The notes under the pieces were generated by a model. That model was not told where the DNA came from. It did not search any database and saw nothing but the letters and a program-made list of their open reading frames with translations. Made by a program: the position numbers and the translations under genes. Shown piece by piece: positions 45,405-55,197 of a DNA stretch of 64,000 nt (position 1 is its first letter; each line of letters begins with the position of its first letter). Location: NCBI GenBank assembly GCA_037179335.1, contig JAKZHN010000012.1, positions 124,001 to 188,000 of the forward strand, in the 5' to 3' direction. This DNA comes from Cyclaneusma minus. Lineage: Eukaryota; Ascomycota; Leotiomycetes; Marthamycetales; Marthamycetaceae.

Positions 45405-46130
45405 TCACAAGCCCATCACACCCCGTTCCCAACTCTCCAACACCTCGGCACAGTCCTGAAAGTTGCCATGAGCACGAATCGCAGCAACAAGACGAGCGAC
45501 CTTCACCTTGCTATCCACCATCTTGACAAAGCTAGCAGCAGTAGGATCTCTATGGGCATTGCGGTAAGCCCAGATGTTCACGGCGGCGAAGGCGCGGTCG
45601 AGATCTTCCACCGTGAGATCAGTGGGCAGAGTGGTGGATCCGGTGAAGTTCTTGTCCTTGAGATCGATGGGCTTGTAATCGGCAAGTGACTCGGCGAAAG
45701 CCACGAAGGCTGCGTTGGTGATGGATTCTTTGATCTCGTCGTCTTCGCTGGAGGAAACTTTGGCTTCGCTGTCGGGGTCGTACTCATCGTCGCTGTCATA
45801 AGCACCGTCTTCGTTGGCGTAGTAGCTGTAGCTCTCTGTGTCATCGTCGGTCTCGTCATGTTTGTCGGTGCCGGTCATATCCTCGAAAGCAGGAATGGGT
45901 GCCATGGGGACGGGGGAATCGCCAAAACTGTCTTTCAGCTCCTGGCAAGACATGAAGCGAGTGCTGGAGGGAAGATTGAGGGTGTTGAGAGTGGTATCGC
46001 CGAACTTGAACTTGTGGGAGTTGATGGGGAGCATGTTGTCAGTGGTCCTGGTCTTCTTGGTGACCTTCTGATCATTGAAATCAAGGGGAGTGGCGCGCTT
46101 GGAAGCTCGTAAGATTGAGTAGTGGTTTGT
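45405..46130 (-). CDS. Array family member K, long form, start uncertain
   Basis: Family similarity begins at TNHYSILRASKRATPLDFND (about 46130), but no ATG lies just before it. The frame stays open upstream through the promoter region to 46385, so the original start codon may be lost; the first internal Met (46034) would give 209 aa. Modules: HYS start; KRATPLDFNDQKVTKKTR; SSTRFMSCQELKDSFGDSPV; SYYANEDGAYDSDDEYDPDS; acidic tract; ITNAAFVAFAESLADYKPID; LTVEDLDRAFAAVNIWAYRN; and the helix TAASFVKMVDSKVKVARLVA. It ends AEVLESWERGVMGL. This is the most complete C-terminal half in the array. Confidence 0.68.
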   Translation of the reverse strand, partial: TNHYSILRASKRATPLDFNDQKVTKKTRTTDNMLPINSHKFKFGDTTLNTLNLPSSTRFMSCQELKDSFGDSPVPMAPIPAFEDMTGTDKHDETDDDTESYSYYANEDGAYDSDDEYDPDSEAKVSSSEDDEIKESITNAAFVAFAESLADYKPIDLKDKNFTGSTTLPTDLTVEDLDRAFAAVNIWAYRNAHRDPTAASFVKMVDSKVKVARLVAAIRAHGNFQDCAEVLESWERGVMGL

Positions 46131-46242
46131 GGTTGGTTCGATTGCGCTTGAGAGCAGAAGCAGTAGACAATTCCGAAAGAAAGCTGAACGGTGGAGAGGG
46201 AAAGAGGGGAGAAAAGAAGAGCAGTCCTCAAGTTTGAAAATT

Positions 46243-46290
46243 GAAATTATACCTACGTCGCGAGCTCGGCCGTCTGAAACTTTCGTCTTT
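46243..46290 (-). promoter_or_regulatory. Family upstream box of gene K
   Basis: GAAATTATACCTACGTCG, CGAGCTCGGCCGTCTGAAAC and TTTCGTCTTTC. It lies about 115 bp before the first family residues, consistent with a start codon lost near 46140-46170. Confidence 0.55.
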
Positions 46291-46906
46291 CTTTGTTCCA
46301 TTGTGGTATTATCGCTTATCTTATTGTGTCCATTCTGCTCTGCGGCGCCAGCATGCCGCGCGCACAGTGGCAGGAAAAGCTTCAAGTTCCCGAATTTGGC
46401 AGAAGTGAAGAAGCTCGGCTATCTTCACATTCGGAGTCCGACAGCGCCACCACCCCGGCGCCCGGACCACCTCTTCAAGCAGTCCGACGTCAGAGCGTAA
46501 GCCGATTGAGGAAAGGCTGCCGCCGCCACCGAACTCCCCTTTCAGCAAGGGGTCTAGGCTCGATGATTGGCTGTTTCAGCGCCGTGAACGCTCCATACAG
46601 CCGTCTCGAAACAAAGAAGATCGACGTTGGTGAGTCTGAGGGTGAGCGCCTGTCCGCTGTCCAGGCACTCACTGGTCCTGCTCTGTTGGAATGCACGTCC
46701 GGCTCTCCTTATCTTCTTTTTCTGCTTCCAAGAACCGCATCGTGAAGCTTCATTCGTGTCTACAATTCTCTGAACAGCTCACCGATATCGAGACCTGAGC
46801 ACAGCTACCTTTACCCCGCCGTCCTTCGAAACCGAGTGATTACTGTGCGTTTGCTCGCTGAACGAGCCTCTATCTTCGTACAGGACGACGGCTTAGAATC
46901 GCAAAC
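46291..46906. other. Intergenic between K and the eIF4E-like gene
   Basis: No gene supported. The sequence immediately before 46907 is probably the eIF4E-like gene's 5' leader and may contain an intron ending TTCGTACAG at 46882. Confidence 0.4.
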
Positions 46907-48011
46907 ATGGCCCTCCGACCTTCTTTGATGACTCGAGGCCTGTCGGGCATGAGTGATGGCGGTCCCAACGATACGGGCTCTCCTCGCGATGAGGCGAAGA
47001 AGAACATGCTGAAATCCATGCGTCCTCTGCCAACCCAACACTACTGGAACGTCTACTTCGACCGGTTAGTTGTCTCATCCGCAGCTTCTCCAAGCCCTAG
47101 AAAGAATATCAAAGCCAAGTTCGAGTCTCGTTCTCGTAAAGCCTTTCAAGGAAGTCAGACGAGTTAGAGACCTGAAGGCATATGAGCAAACAGACCTCAA
47201 GCCTCCTCCCCTCAGTACCCCCAGACTCTCCATAGTCCTCATCGACCTTTACTGATCCCCCTTCTCTATAGCCAAGCATCCGCCCCCCCTTCTACCAACC
47301 CCCCATCCTCCTCCTCCTCCTCTTCAGAATCCTACAACCTCGACCTCCTCCCCGGCCAAATCTCCACCGTCCAAGACTTCTGGCGCTACGCCAACAACAC
47401 ACCCATCTCCCTCATCAAAATGCGCGAATCCATCTACCTCTTCAAAACCGGCTTCAAACCTATCTGGGAAGATCGACGCAATGTGAATGGCGGATCTTGG
47501 ACGTTCAGAGTGCCAAAAGAGAAGGGACCGGATTTTTGGACACGCGTGCAGCTCATGGCGATTGGGGAGAAACTTCAGGGGTGTTTGGAAGGGGGTGAGT
47601 TTTTTGTCCTTTGTTTTCCTGAACCGAAATGATTTGATGGTGAAGGAGGTGGGAGATGAAGTGAATTGGTGACGAGAGACAGTGTGCTAATATCTGTGAA
47701 TGAATATAGGCGATCAACTCTGCGGCGTAGGCCTTTCGGTACGCTTCAACAGTCATCTAATCAGCATCTGGCACCGCGACGCTTCGAAACAAAAATCTAT
47801 TGATAATATGCTGAAGACGGTGCTGGAAGAGTTGCCGGAAGAGCTGAAACCGAAGCCGGATAATTACTTTTATAAGAAGCATAGCGATCATGCGGGCTTT
47901 AATACGGACGCTGCGAAGGCGGCACAGGGGGGTGAGAAGAAGAAGACGGAGCATCCGTTGAGTAGGGAGGTTAAGCCTGCAGAGGAGGAGGGTGAGGCCC
48001 AGGAACAGTGA
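46907..48011 (+). CDS. eIF4E-family cap-binding protein (class II/4EHP-like)
   Basis: Binds the m7G cap of mRNA in the cytoplasm; class I members recruit eIF4G, while 4EHP-type members usually regulate or repress. Three exons: 46907-47064, 47272-47594, 47710-48011, giving 260 aa; donors GTTAGT and GTGAGT, acceptors TATAG. The core runs from about residue 46 (HYWNVYFDR) through WRYANNTP, FKTGFKPIWEDRRNVNGGSW (cap-stacking Trp and Glu kept in IWED), FWTRVQLMAIGE, CGVGLSVRF (basic residue for phosphates) and ISIWHRD to YKKHSDHAGF. The position of the first cap Trp pair is W..Y, and the second cap-stacking Trp of canonical eIF4E appears to be Tyr (SYNLDLL), as in class II proteins. A Ser-rich insertion follows exon 1, and a charged tail ends the protein. 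Confidence 0.85.
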
Positions 48012-48843
48012 GGTGGTGCGTGTGGGCTGGTGGAAGGGGCTATGGTGGTGGTTGGGTAAGGGAAGAGACGAATTTAGAAAGAGCGATAGTTCCGCTAGCC
48101 CGGTGACTGGGATATGAGAGAAAGATGGAGGGAGCGCACTACTCAGGGGTGGCACAACTCCTGGGTGGCAGACGGATCTCGCAGTCGTCAAGATTTCTGC
48201 CGGATAAGCGATGCATCTGCCTGCTTGCCTGGGAAGCCGTCGCCGTGGCTCAGGTGTGAAACGCCTGGTAGGCATATACACCTGAGATGCACTGAACTGG
48301 GAGAACACTGCCTCCGGAATAGGGATATGCATTCGGGCATTTGGACAGAGGCTTTTGTGTCGGAGATAGCTTGCCACGAGCAAGCAGGCAGGTCATTTCT
48401 CCTCATCAGGAGAGACTCAAAGCGATTACAAAAGATCACCACAGGACTTGGGCAAGCTCATGGCAATTCGGAAGATTTCATATCAGGGGGTTTCTTGCAT
48501 TCCATGGCGTTGTTTTGGATATGAGGGCAGAGGACGAGGTATCTGAAAGTTGCTTGCTGCTGTAGCTAGAAGATTGCAGAATTCAGAATGCAACGATTTC
48601 GCTATCCTCTTCACACACCATGTGAACCCGACACAAAGAAAAGCACATTTACTGTCCCTGGTGCTGTGTGCCCAGCGAACATCCTTGAAGCAATGCAAAC
48701 TTGGCTTTTCCCAGCGCCTAGCCCACGGGTATTTTCAGAACGCCCAAATTCATCACGCACCCACCCAAACTCCTATCGCAAAGACCCTCGCCCCACCACA
48801 CAAATTCCTCACAGTTCAACATATTCCCACACCCCCCTCTCTC
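48012..48843. other. Intergenic between convergent genes
   Basis: 3' regions of the eIF4E-like and EF-hand genes. I see no gene, RNA gene or notable repeat. Confidence 0.5.
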
Positions 48844-49617
48844 CTAATACCTAACCCCCGCCCTCCTAGTAACCATCTCAAACTCCTCCCTCCCCACCCC
48901 CCTATTAACCCCCCTCCCCCCATTCCCCTCCAACACCATATCCCTCAGCACCTCATCAGGCACATCCTCCTTCAACTCCCTCGCCACCCGCCTCAACATC
49001 TCCATCGTAATAATCTCTCCCCTCCCCTGCGTAAACAACTCAAATGCCTCATCTCTCGCATGTTTCGCTGCATCTTCGGAATTGTGTAGAGATTTGGTGT
49101 TTATGGATAAGGCAGCGATGGCCAGGAAATTGGCGAAGGTTGTGTAGCCGGTTGATGGGTCCGGGTCGAGGATTTCGAGGATCTCGGTTAGCTCTTCGGC
49201 TGATTTCGAAATATCGAGTGCACTATGGGGGTTTTAGTGGAATGCGTGGTGGGAATTTCTGGGAAGAGGGGATGATGGGAAGAGGATGGGGGAGAGGATG
49301 GTGGGAGGCGGCCCCTGGCGGGCGGGGACGTACGTCAAAGTATTCTTGACATCTTTGATCATGAGCACGCCCTCTTTCTCGCCTTTCATAGGCTGGGCGA
49401 AAAGCGCAAATGCTTCGCGGATGTCGTTTTCATCGGCGGCGGATATGTCGTGTTCTTTGGCGAGTTTGGAGCGGCGTTGGGTGGGCTCTGCTGCTGCCTT
49501 GGGAGTCTTTTTTGGAGGCTGTGTCGTTTGTTAGCTTCACTTTCTTTCATTGACGGTGTTTTTGGCTTCTTGGAGGGGCTGGAGCAGTAGGATTGAGTTT
49601 TAGGAGAAACTTACCAT
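48844..49617 (-). CDS. EF-hand protein (calmodulin/centrin superfamily)
   Basis: 188 aa from exons 49617-49615 (the ATG alone), 49518-49334 and 49222-48844. Introns have GTAAGT and GTACGT donors. The first separates the start codon from PPKKTPKAAAEPTQRRSKLA. After this basic N terminus come EF-hand-like pairs: ENDIREAFALFAQP with MIKDVKNTLTALDISKSAEE and EILDPDPSTGYTTFANFLAI; then RDEAFELFTQGRGEIITMEM, LRRVARELKEDVPDEVLRDM, EGNGGRGVNRGVGREEFEMV. The four-helix-pair order and length fit calmodulin/centrin relatives. Most loops lack the regular Asp/Asn pattern, so calcium binding is doubtful. Centrin-like or Rad33-like roles are possible but not shown. Confidence 0.75.
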
Positions 49618-50979
49618 GATTGTGAAGATCGAGAGGTGAGAGATGGAAGTTGAAAGGCGTTGATGATTGAGGCCGATGACGCGGGCTGGAGGCGGAGAGG
49701 AGTGGCAGAATGCGAATACGATTGCGAGTCGGTGGAACTGGCGCTAAGAAGGAGCTTGGACCTGGTGAGAAATTGCTTGAAAAACCTCGAGCCGCACTTT
49801 TTCTTCACTCTTTTTCTTTCGAAATCCAAACGACATCTTTCCCAGATCAACTTTCGACGTCCACTCCGAGCCGCCCGTTTCGTTGCTATTTGCTGCATCA
49901 AGCAGCCCGAACATCACTCTACATATCTGCATGCAAGCCAACCAATGCAGCCAGCCGCAAGCCTCCCAAATCCGAAGCTATCCTGGATTTTGGATTGGAG
50001 GCTCAAGCACCCTTTCTCCTACTCTCTCATCCCTTTCCTAAACCGCTTTTTTTTCTATGATGAGATGCTTCTTCATAAATGCTAGAGCCCGCCGCTTCCA
50101 TTTCCCAGAGCGAGCGAGTGTGGACACAGAAGCTAGAGTAACGCCTGGTCGCGGATTTTGATTCTTCTGAGACCGGCCTTTCTTTTTTCACCTGCGTGCT
50201 GCTTTGCGCGGAGGCACGTGGGGTAATTGGAAGGCTACATTGTTGCTGTTTGTTTGCTGATTTGCTGTTTGTTGGCCGATTTGCTGTTTGTTTGCTCGGA
50301 GTGTGCCTACTTTTTTCATTGAGATAGAGTCATGTGGTTTTGTTAACAGTAATATACAAAATTCCTGGTGATTTCATGTGGTCTGGATTATCACAGTTGA
50401 CCCTGGACTCGACACCTTGAATTTGAAACCTTCACGGTGCCCCCCGCCCCCCAAAGTGGATTTCTTGGGTGAAGTAGTGCTAAGGCAGGTATGGTGGCTT
50501 CAGAAATTGCATGTAGATTGTCACGGGCGTGAATATGTGGATATCCTCTCGTTGTGTCATAACGGCTAAAAGCTTTCTTGACGTGAAGAAACCTTTCTAT
50601 GCAGGATGCTAATTTAGGAACAAGCCATATTGAAAAAGACTTGGCTTTTTGAGCTGGAGGCTAAAGCTGGACAGAAACGGCCAGCATCTTCACCTCAACG
50701 TCGTCCGTTGCTAGGTAACTTAGCTTCGCCGGCGACAACCTCACACTTCGAGATCCAAGCTTTAAGCTCCAAGCTCCAACTCTACTCTACACCTCGACAC
50801 CTCTACCCCTCCAACCTCCAACCTCTACACGTCCAACCTCCAACCTCCAACCTCCTACCTCCAACACCTCTTCACTCCGACCCCGACCATATCACCAGCT
50901 TGCTCTGGTGAGCCTGTTGACTCGACCGCGGTCTGAACTTCGACCCTCCAACCTCCATCCTCCCGTTACGCCGACTGAG
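49618..50979. other. Intergenic with short repeats and a CT-rich leader
   Basis: Upstream regions of two divergent genes. At 50245-50300 GATTTGCTGTTTGTT is repeated about three times. At 50755-50880 a run of (A)CCTCCAACCTCC-type repeats forms a pyrimidine-rich leader of the next gene. No gene is supported at 49.7-50.7 kb. Confidence 0.5.
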
Positions 50980-51425
50980 ATGGGTGACAATGCTGGTGAA
51001 GCTGCCGCGGGCGGAAGCGATGTCCGCCTGAACGATGATACCCAAAATGCACCGAATGAGACTGATGCTGCCCAGACGCCTGTAAGTTCCTCAATCTGTT
51101 TCTTCATTTCCGCACTAATGAGCATCCGTCAAAGCGCGATGCATTGCGTTTGTTGTATAACGAATTTCAACAAGCATACGGTGAGAGGGTCCAGAATATG
51201 AATTTCAGGGACTTCATGGATGCGTTCCGCAGCCTGGCCCTCATTGTGGATTATGGTATCATACACGACCACTTCGATGCATGCATCGGGACCCGCCACA
51301 TCTGGGACGAGGCCTGGTTAATGATATTTATTCAAGGCAATATTAGGAGGCCGTATACAGAATGGTATCACTGGTGGCTGGCAAACACCGACATTGGAGT
51401 AGGGATCGAAAGGTGGTCAACATGA
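50980..51425 (+). CDS. Hypothetical small protein, two exons
   Basis: 130 aa. Exon 1 50980-51081 (MGDNAGEAAAGGSDVRLNDD...), an intron with GTAAGT, CACTAATGAG branch region and CAAAG end, exon 2 51135-51425 (RDALRLLYNEFQQAYGERVQ, NFRDFMDAFRSLALIVDYGI, WDEAWLMIFIQGNIRRPYTE, ending IGVGIERWST). It is a compact, probably globular protein with no signal peptide. I do not recognise the family. The CT-rich leader in front resembles that of the 53.7-kb gene, and flanks downstream are also shared, so these are related duplication units. The frame at 52.1 kb may once have been a downstream exon. Confidence 0.55.
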
Positions 51426-52091
51426 CTTCAGGCACAAGGATCGCTGGTTTAGCAAGGAGCTGCCTGGTGCGCGACGATTATCTTCACGTACACCTTTGCT
51501 GCTGGCCTCGACAACCCGTTGACCGTCCATCCACTTGACGGCCTCAAAGAAAGATGAATCTCCGATGCTCGAGGCAAGTGCATGGGATGTGGATATTCCA
51601 GCGTCTCGATAGTCACGCTGTCTTTTCGGGCCTCGAGATCAAAGAAACACCACTATGTAAGACTTGCACAATCTCCCGAGATACGGTCTGCCGAATGGGC
51701 AAAAGATGGTTAGGGCAGAGAAATCAAATGAAAGCGCTGATTTCCAATGATTGTCCCGGGACAAACTCTATACCTCTTTTGCATCGCGTTCCAAGCATTG
51801 TTGACTGACGTTTGAGCGGTTTGAGTCCTCAGTGTTTTCTCGCAATCCTGCTCCAAACATGGGCTGTTTGGTTTGTTTTTCTCGTCGATCACCTGCCGGG
51901 TTTGCTCAAGTGATATGCTCAAGTGACATGTTACTTATATCTTCGACGTTCCCTCTCGACGAACCTGGGCAATTCGTCTCTTTCAATGTTGCTTCACTGG
52001 TGGTGCAGCCTGAGTTGTTAGGATACTATGACTTATATAATGCTGTTATCATGATATATCATCTCGAATGCATTGACTCCAGCTCTGATTG

Positions 52092-52688
52092 ACAGAGTTC
52101 CTTTCATTCATTTCTTTTCACATACTCCTACCCGACTTCCCTCCGCACGTGGGCGTCCTCATTGCGGTACCTCCGAATGCCGTCGATGATGTCCCATCCA
52201 AGCCCGTTGTTGCGGGAGCTGCAGTATTCCTTGGGTATACACCTGGAACCGCGAGCAAGATCTGGCAACGCTGGATTTCAGTTGCTGATCATGGTCCATA
52301 CTCGTTTCTCGACTACGCAACTGCCGAAGTCGACGAGGGCCCTCTGTCGCCAGATACCTGTTCCGAGGATGATCAGGACTGGCGCAAGCTGATGGACTAC
52401 ATCGGCAAAAAAAACATCCTGTCCCCAAGCTGCCGGGATACTCGACTGACTCAGAGCTGCAAGTTCTGGCTGAAGAAAATGATGGAGGCCGGATACGCCC
52501 ATTTAGAGAAAGCTCAGGCGGTCTCCCGCGAGCGTGCCATGCAGCACCAAAGAGCAGCCAACCGACCTCGTGTCTCGGGTTCTGGTCGCCAACATCATCC
52601 TAAGCCTCGACCATACAGTCCGAACTATGCAGCATTATCATCTGCGCCAGCCGTTGTGAGGGTTGATACATCAACATCCGATCTTTAG
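52092..52688 (+). pseudogene. Hypothetical frame without a start, possible 3' exon or relic
   Basis: A 199-codon open frame with coding-like composition: VPPNAVDDVPSKPVVAGAAV, GYTPGTASKIWQRWISVADH, DTCSEDDQDWRKLMDYIGKK, CKFWLKKMMEAGYAHLEKAQ, then a basic Arg/His/Pro-rich tail ending VRVDTSTSDL. No ATG occurs in its first 100 codons. A TTGACAG acceptor just before it could make it a 3' exon, but I found no donor exon in 51430-52080. Family not recognised. Confidence 0.4.
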
Positions 52689-53688
52689 GGGCCATGAGCA
52701 ATTTCCCAAGCCAATCGGTTCCGCGAGCATGCGGATGCCGTTCGTCGTCCGCGGCACACGGACATGACAGATACCGAGTTCTTTTCTTTTGTTTTCTGTG
52801 AAACTGATCAAGCGCCAGTGCCAGTGGGAACGGGAAACTGGGCACAGCTTTGATCAAAGTTTCCCACCCCCACCTCTCTCGGCCTGTAATAGATGCGCTT
52901 GCTTGTTCAGAGAGTGCGATGACAACCGGCCTTGTGCGGGGTATAGAGCTATGACAAGATTGGGAGACCCCTGAGGCATGGAACGGATGTTTGGGAGAGT
53001 ACGGATGCTGATGCCTCTATGTTCGAAGTATGGAGCGAGAATAGGCTTTTGAGGAATTGTGGTCGTCATTTGGGAGTATTTTGAGCCCAACGGAAGGGTG
53101 GATGGCTCTTTGCTTGGGATTCCTTGGACCTGTTATGCAAATGAGTGATGGGGAGGAATAGGATGATACTTTAGGGCGGCGGGGTTTGAGTCTGCGGCGG
53201 GATTCGAGGCGGAATCGGGGGTCATAACTGGTTCAAATCTGCTATGCAGTATGACTGTATGATGTTAGACATAAGGTGATACATTATCCTAGACGTTCTG
53301 AGTTCGGTGCAAGCATCTTCGTCTTTACATCACTTATACTTTACTTTGCTCGTCCGCGCCACCCGCCTACATACCCGTTGGCGAGCCTCCCCGACGACAA
53401 CTGTGACGGACGTTGCGGCCCGTGGGTGCCTCATTGCCTTGCTAGAGCTGGCAAACCTTCATCTTCTCTAAAATACGCTAGCTAAGCGCTTGTATGCTAT
53501 AGTTCTCCAATGTATCGTGCTCTTCTCCAGTACTCTCTTCCTTTTACCTCGATCCTCCAACCTCGATCCTCCAACCTCCAACCTCCAATCTCTTTAGTCC
53601 GACCGCAAGGAAAACGCAATAGTCATCATATCTATTCGTCACTTCTTTCCACATCGACCCACAACTTAATCAACCACGATTGCCTACC
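52689..53688. other. Intergenic, shared 3' flank and CT-rich leader
   Basis: 53050-53150 (TTTTGAGCCCAACGG, GGATGGCTCTTTG, CCTTGGACCTG) resembles 54385-54465 downstream of the next gene. 53548-53600 carries CCTCGATCCTCCAACC repeats like the leader at 50.8 kb. No gene. Confidence 0.45.
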
Positions 53689-54347
53689 ATGACGGCGCAA
53701 GCCAGCTCCCGTCTGGACCCAGTCTCGCAAATCTCAACAATTCTATTCACGCTCGCACCACCCAGAACCCCGAGATCTCCGAGAACAACAGTCGTCCTGC
53801 CACCGAGCTCTCTTCCAACCTCGTCGACTGTGCCGGCTCCCTTCTTGACGATGGTGACGAGCCCTCCTACGTCGAACAACCTGGCAGCTTGACAGAGAAC
53901 GCCAGCATCAACGAGATTCTAGCTTGGGCCGATTCTACGAACAACGAAGAGAAGATTTTGGCCGCCGCTGATGCCATTCGCCACCAGCGAGCCGAGGCTG
54001 TCCGTCGTGAGCAAGACGAGGTCATTCGTCAAGAGCACTCGCAGGCCTTCCATCTTTTCATTGAGCAGGCGAACACTGCCCTTCGTGAGCAAGAAGAGGC
54101 GACTTATGAAGAGTACGCGCAGACCGTCCGTCGTTCTATCGAGCGAGCCGACACTGTCCGTCGTGAGCAAAACGAGGCCATTTGTGACGAATACATGCAG
54201 GCCCTTCGTTGTTTCGGCGAGTATGCGGACGCTCTCCGTCGTCAGCGTCACCGAACCCCGGAGTTCATTCGACGTGGTTATGCCTTCTACCTCAACTGTG
54301 CCAATATTGAACTTCGAGATGCCTTTATGGCCGCTAGACACGTTTAA
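53689..54347 (+). pseudogene. Hypothetical coiled-coil protein with 26-residue repeats, frame break near the start
   Basis: The good frame reads SLANLNNSIHARTTQNPEIS, LLDDGDEPSYVEQPG, SINEILAWADSTNNEEKILA, AADAIRHQRAEAVRREQDEV and runs to ELRDAFMAARHV at 54347, with no ATG of its own. The likely start (ATGACGGCGCAAGCC at 53689) is in another frame, so one base near 53715-53725 or a missed intron separates them. The body is about four 26-residue repeats of the type TVRREQNEAxxxEYxQALRxxxExAD, strongly charged and helical. The AWA..NNE.KILAAA.A..HQR text recurs in the zinc-knuckle locus at 55.6 kb. Family not recognised. Confidence 0.5.
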
Positions 54348-54860
54348 CTTCGCCATGGGGCGATGATAGGGCTTTAGGTCCTGATATGACGAGTTTCGAG
54401 CCTAATGAGAGGTCGGATGACTCTTTGGGCGAGCCTCCTCGAACCTACTAGGCCAGTGAGCTTTGAGAATGATTGGAATCACACAGTGGGACGATATGAG
54501 TCTAAAGCTCACCAACTCAAGAAATTCATAAAACTTCAAAGTCAAGCCTTAAACACTTTATTTCTTCAATATTAGTGCTTTGCATGTGCGAGTCTTTTTT
54601 GGCAATTTGTTATTGAAAATGAGTAGAGCCAAATTCCCTAACTCCACAGTCGGGGCTTACTGTATTAGCAGACTCTATCGCGGGCTTCAGTAGCAATCTC
54701 CTGGAAAAGACATTGTGAGTCCCACAGGCAGAGCACAACCCGTGCATACTAGAACTGACCGCGAGAGATGGTCCCCCAGCTTCGATTGTTCGGCTCTTTG
54801 ATATCATCATATCACACTTTCATCTTCAAATCAAATGTGAAGAACAAAGATAGGCGCTGA
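54348..54860. other. Intergenic
   Basis: 3' flank shared with 53.05 kb at its left end, otherwise nothing recognisable. Confidence 0.4.
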
Positions 54861-54932
54861 GGCGAGTGCTCCAGCTGCTAAGCGAGACTTTCAAGCGGAG
54901 GAGGTCGCTGGTGCTCAGATATATATATCGAC
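54861..54932 (+). promoter_or_regulatory. Family-type upstream box of the zinc-knuckle gene
   Basis: GGCGAGTGCTCCAGCTGCTA, AGCGAGACTTTCAAGCGG, then GATATATATATCG. In reverse complement it reads CCGCTTGAAAGTCTCGCTTA, almost the box before gene C (CCGCTTGAAGTTCTCGCTTA). A pyrimidine-rich leader (CTCTCTCTTCTCCCTCTTCC) follows. Confidence 0.6.
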
Positions 54933-55197
54933 TAAGCTCTCTCTCTTCTCCCTCTTCCTCCTCTCCACTCCATCTCCACCATCGTTCACCATCGACTCCT
55001 GCTTCATACTAAAGCCCTAGAGCTACAGTTCCAACAACAATCACACTCAACCAATTCCTCATCACTTATTCCTCATTAGACAACGCAACAATCATCAGAA
55101 TCGCCTACTGCAGCGGCGCCACACTACCAGTTACAAACAAAACACACGATCCAAAGCAGAAATCACTGCCAGGACATCTAGCAAGACAGGCACCAAG

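Noticed and set aside
24138..46130. Array family as secreted effectors
   Set aside because: Effector arrays next to RIP islands are common in plant pathogens, but every intact copy begins with polar/HHC text and none shows a hydrophobic signal peptide.
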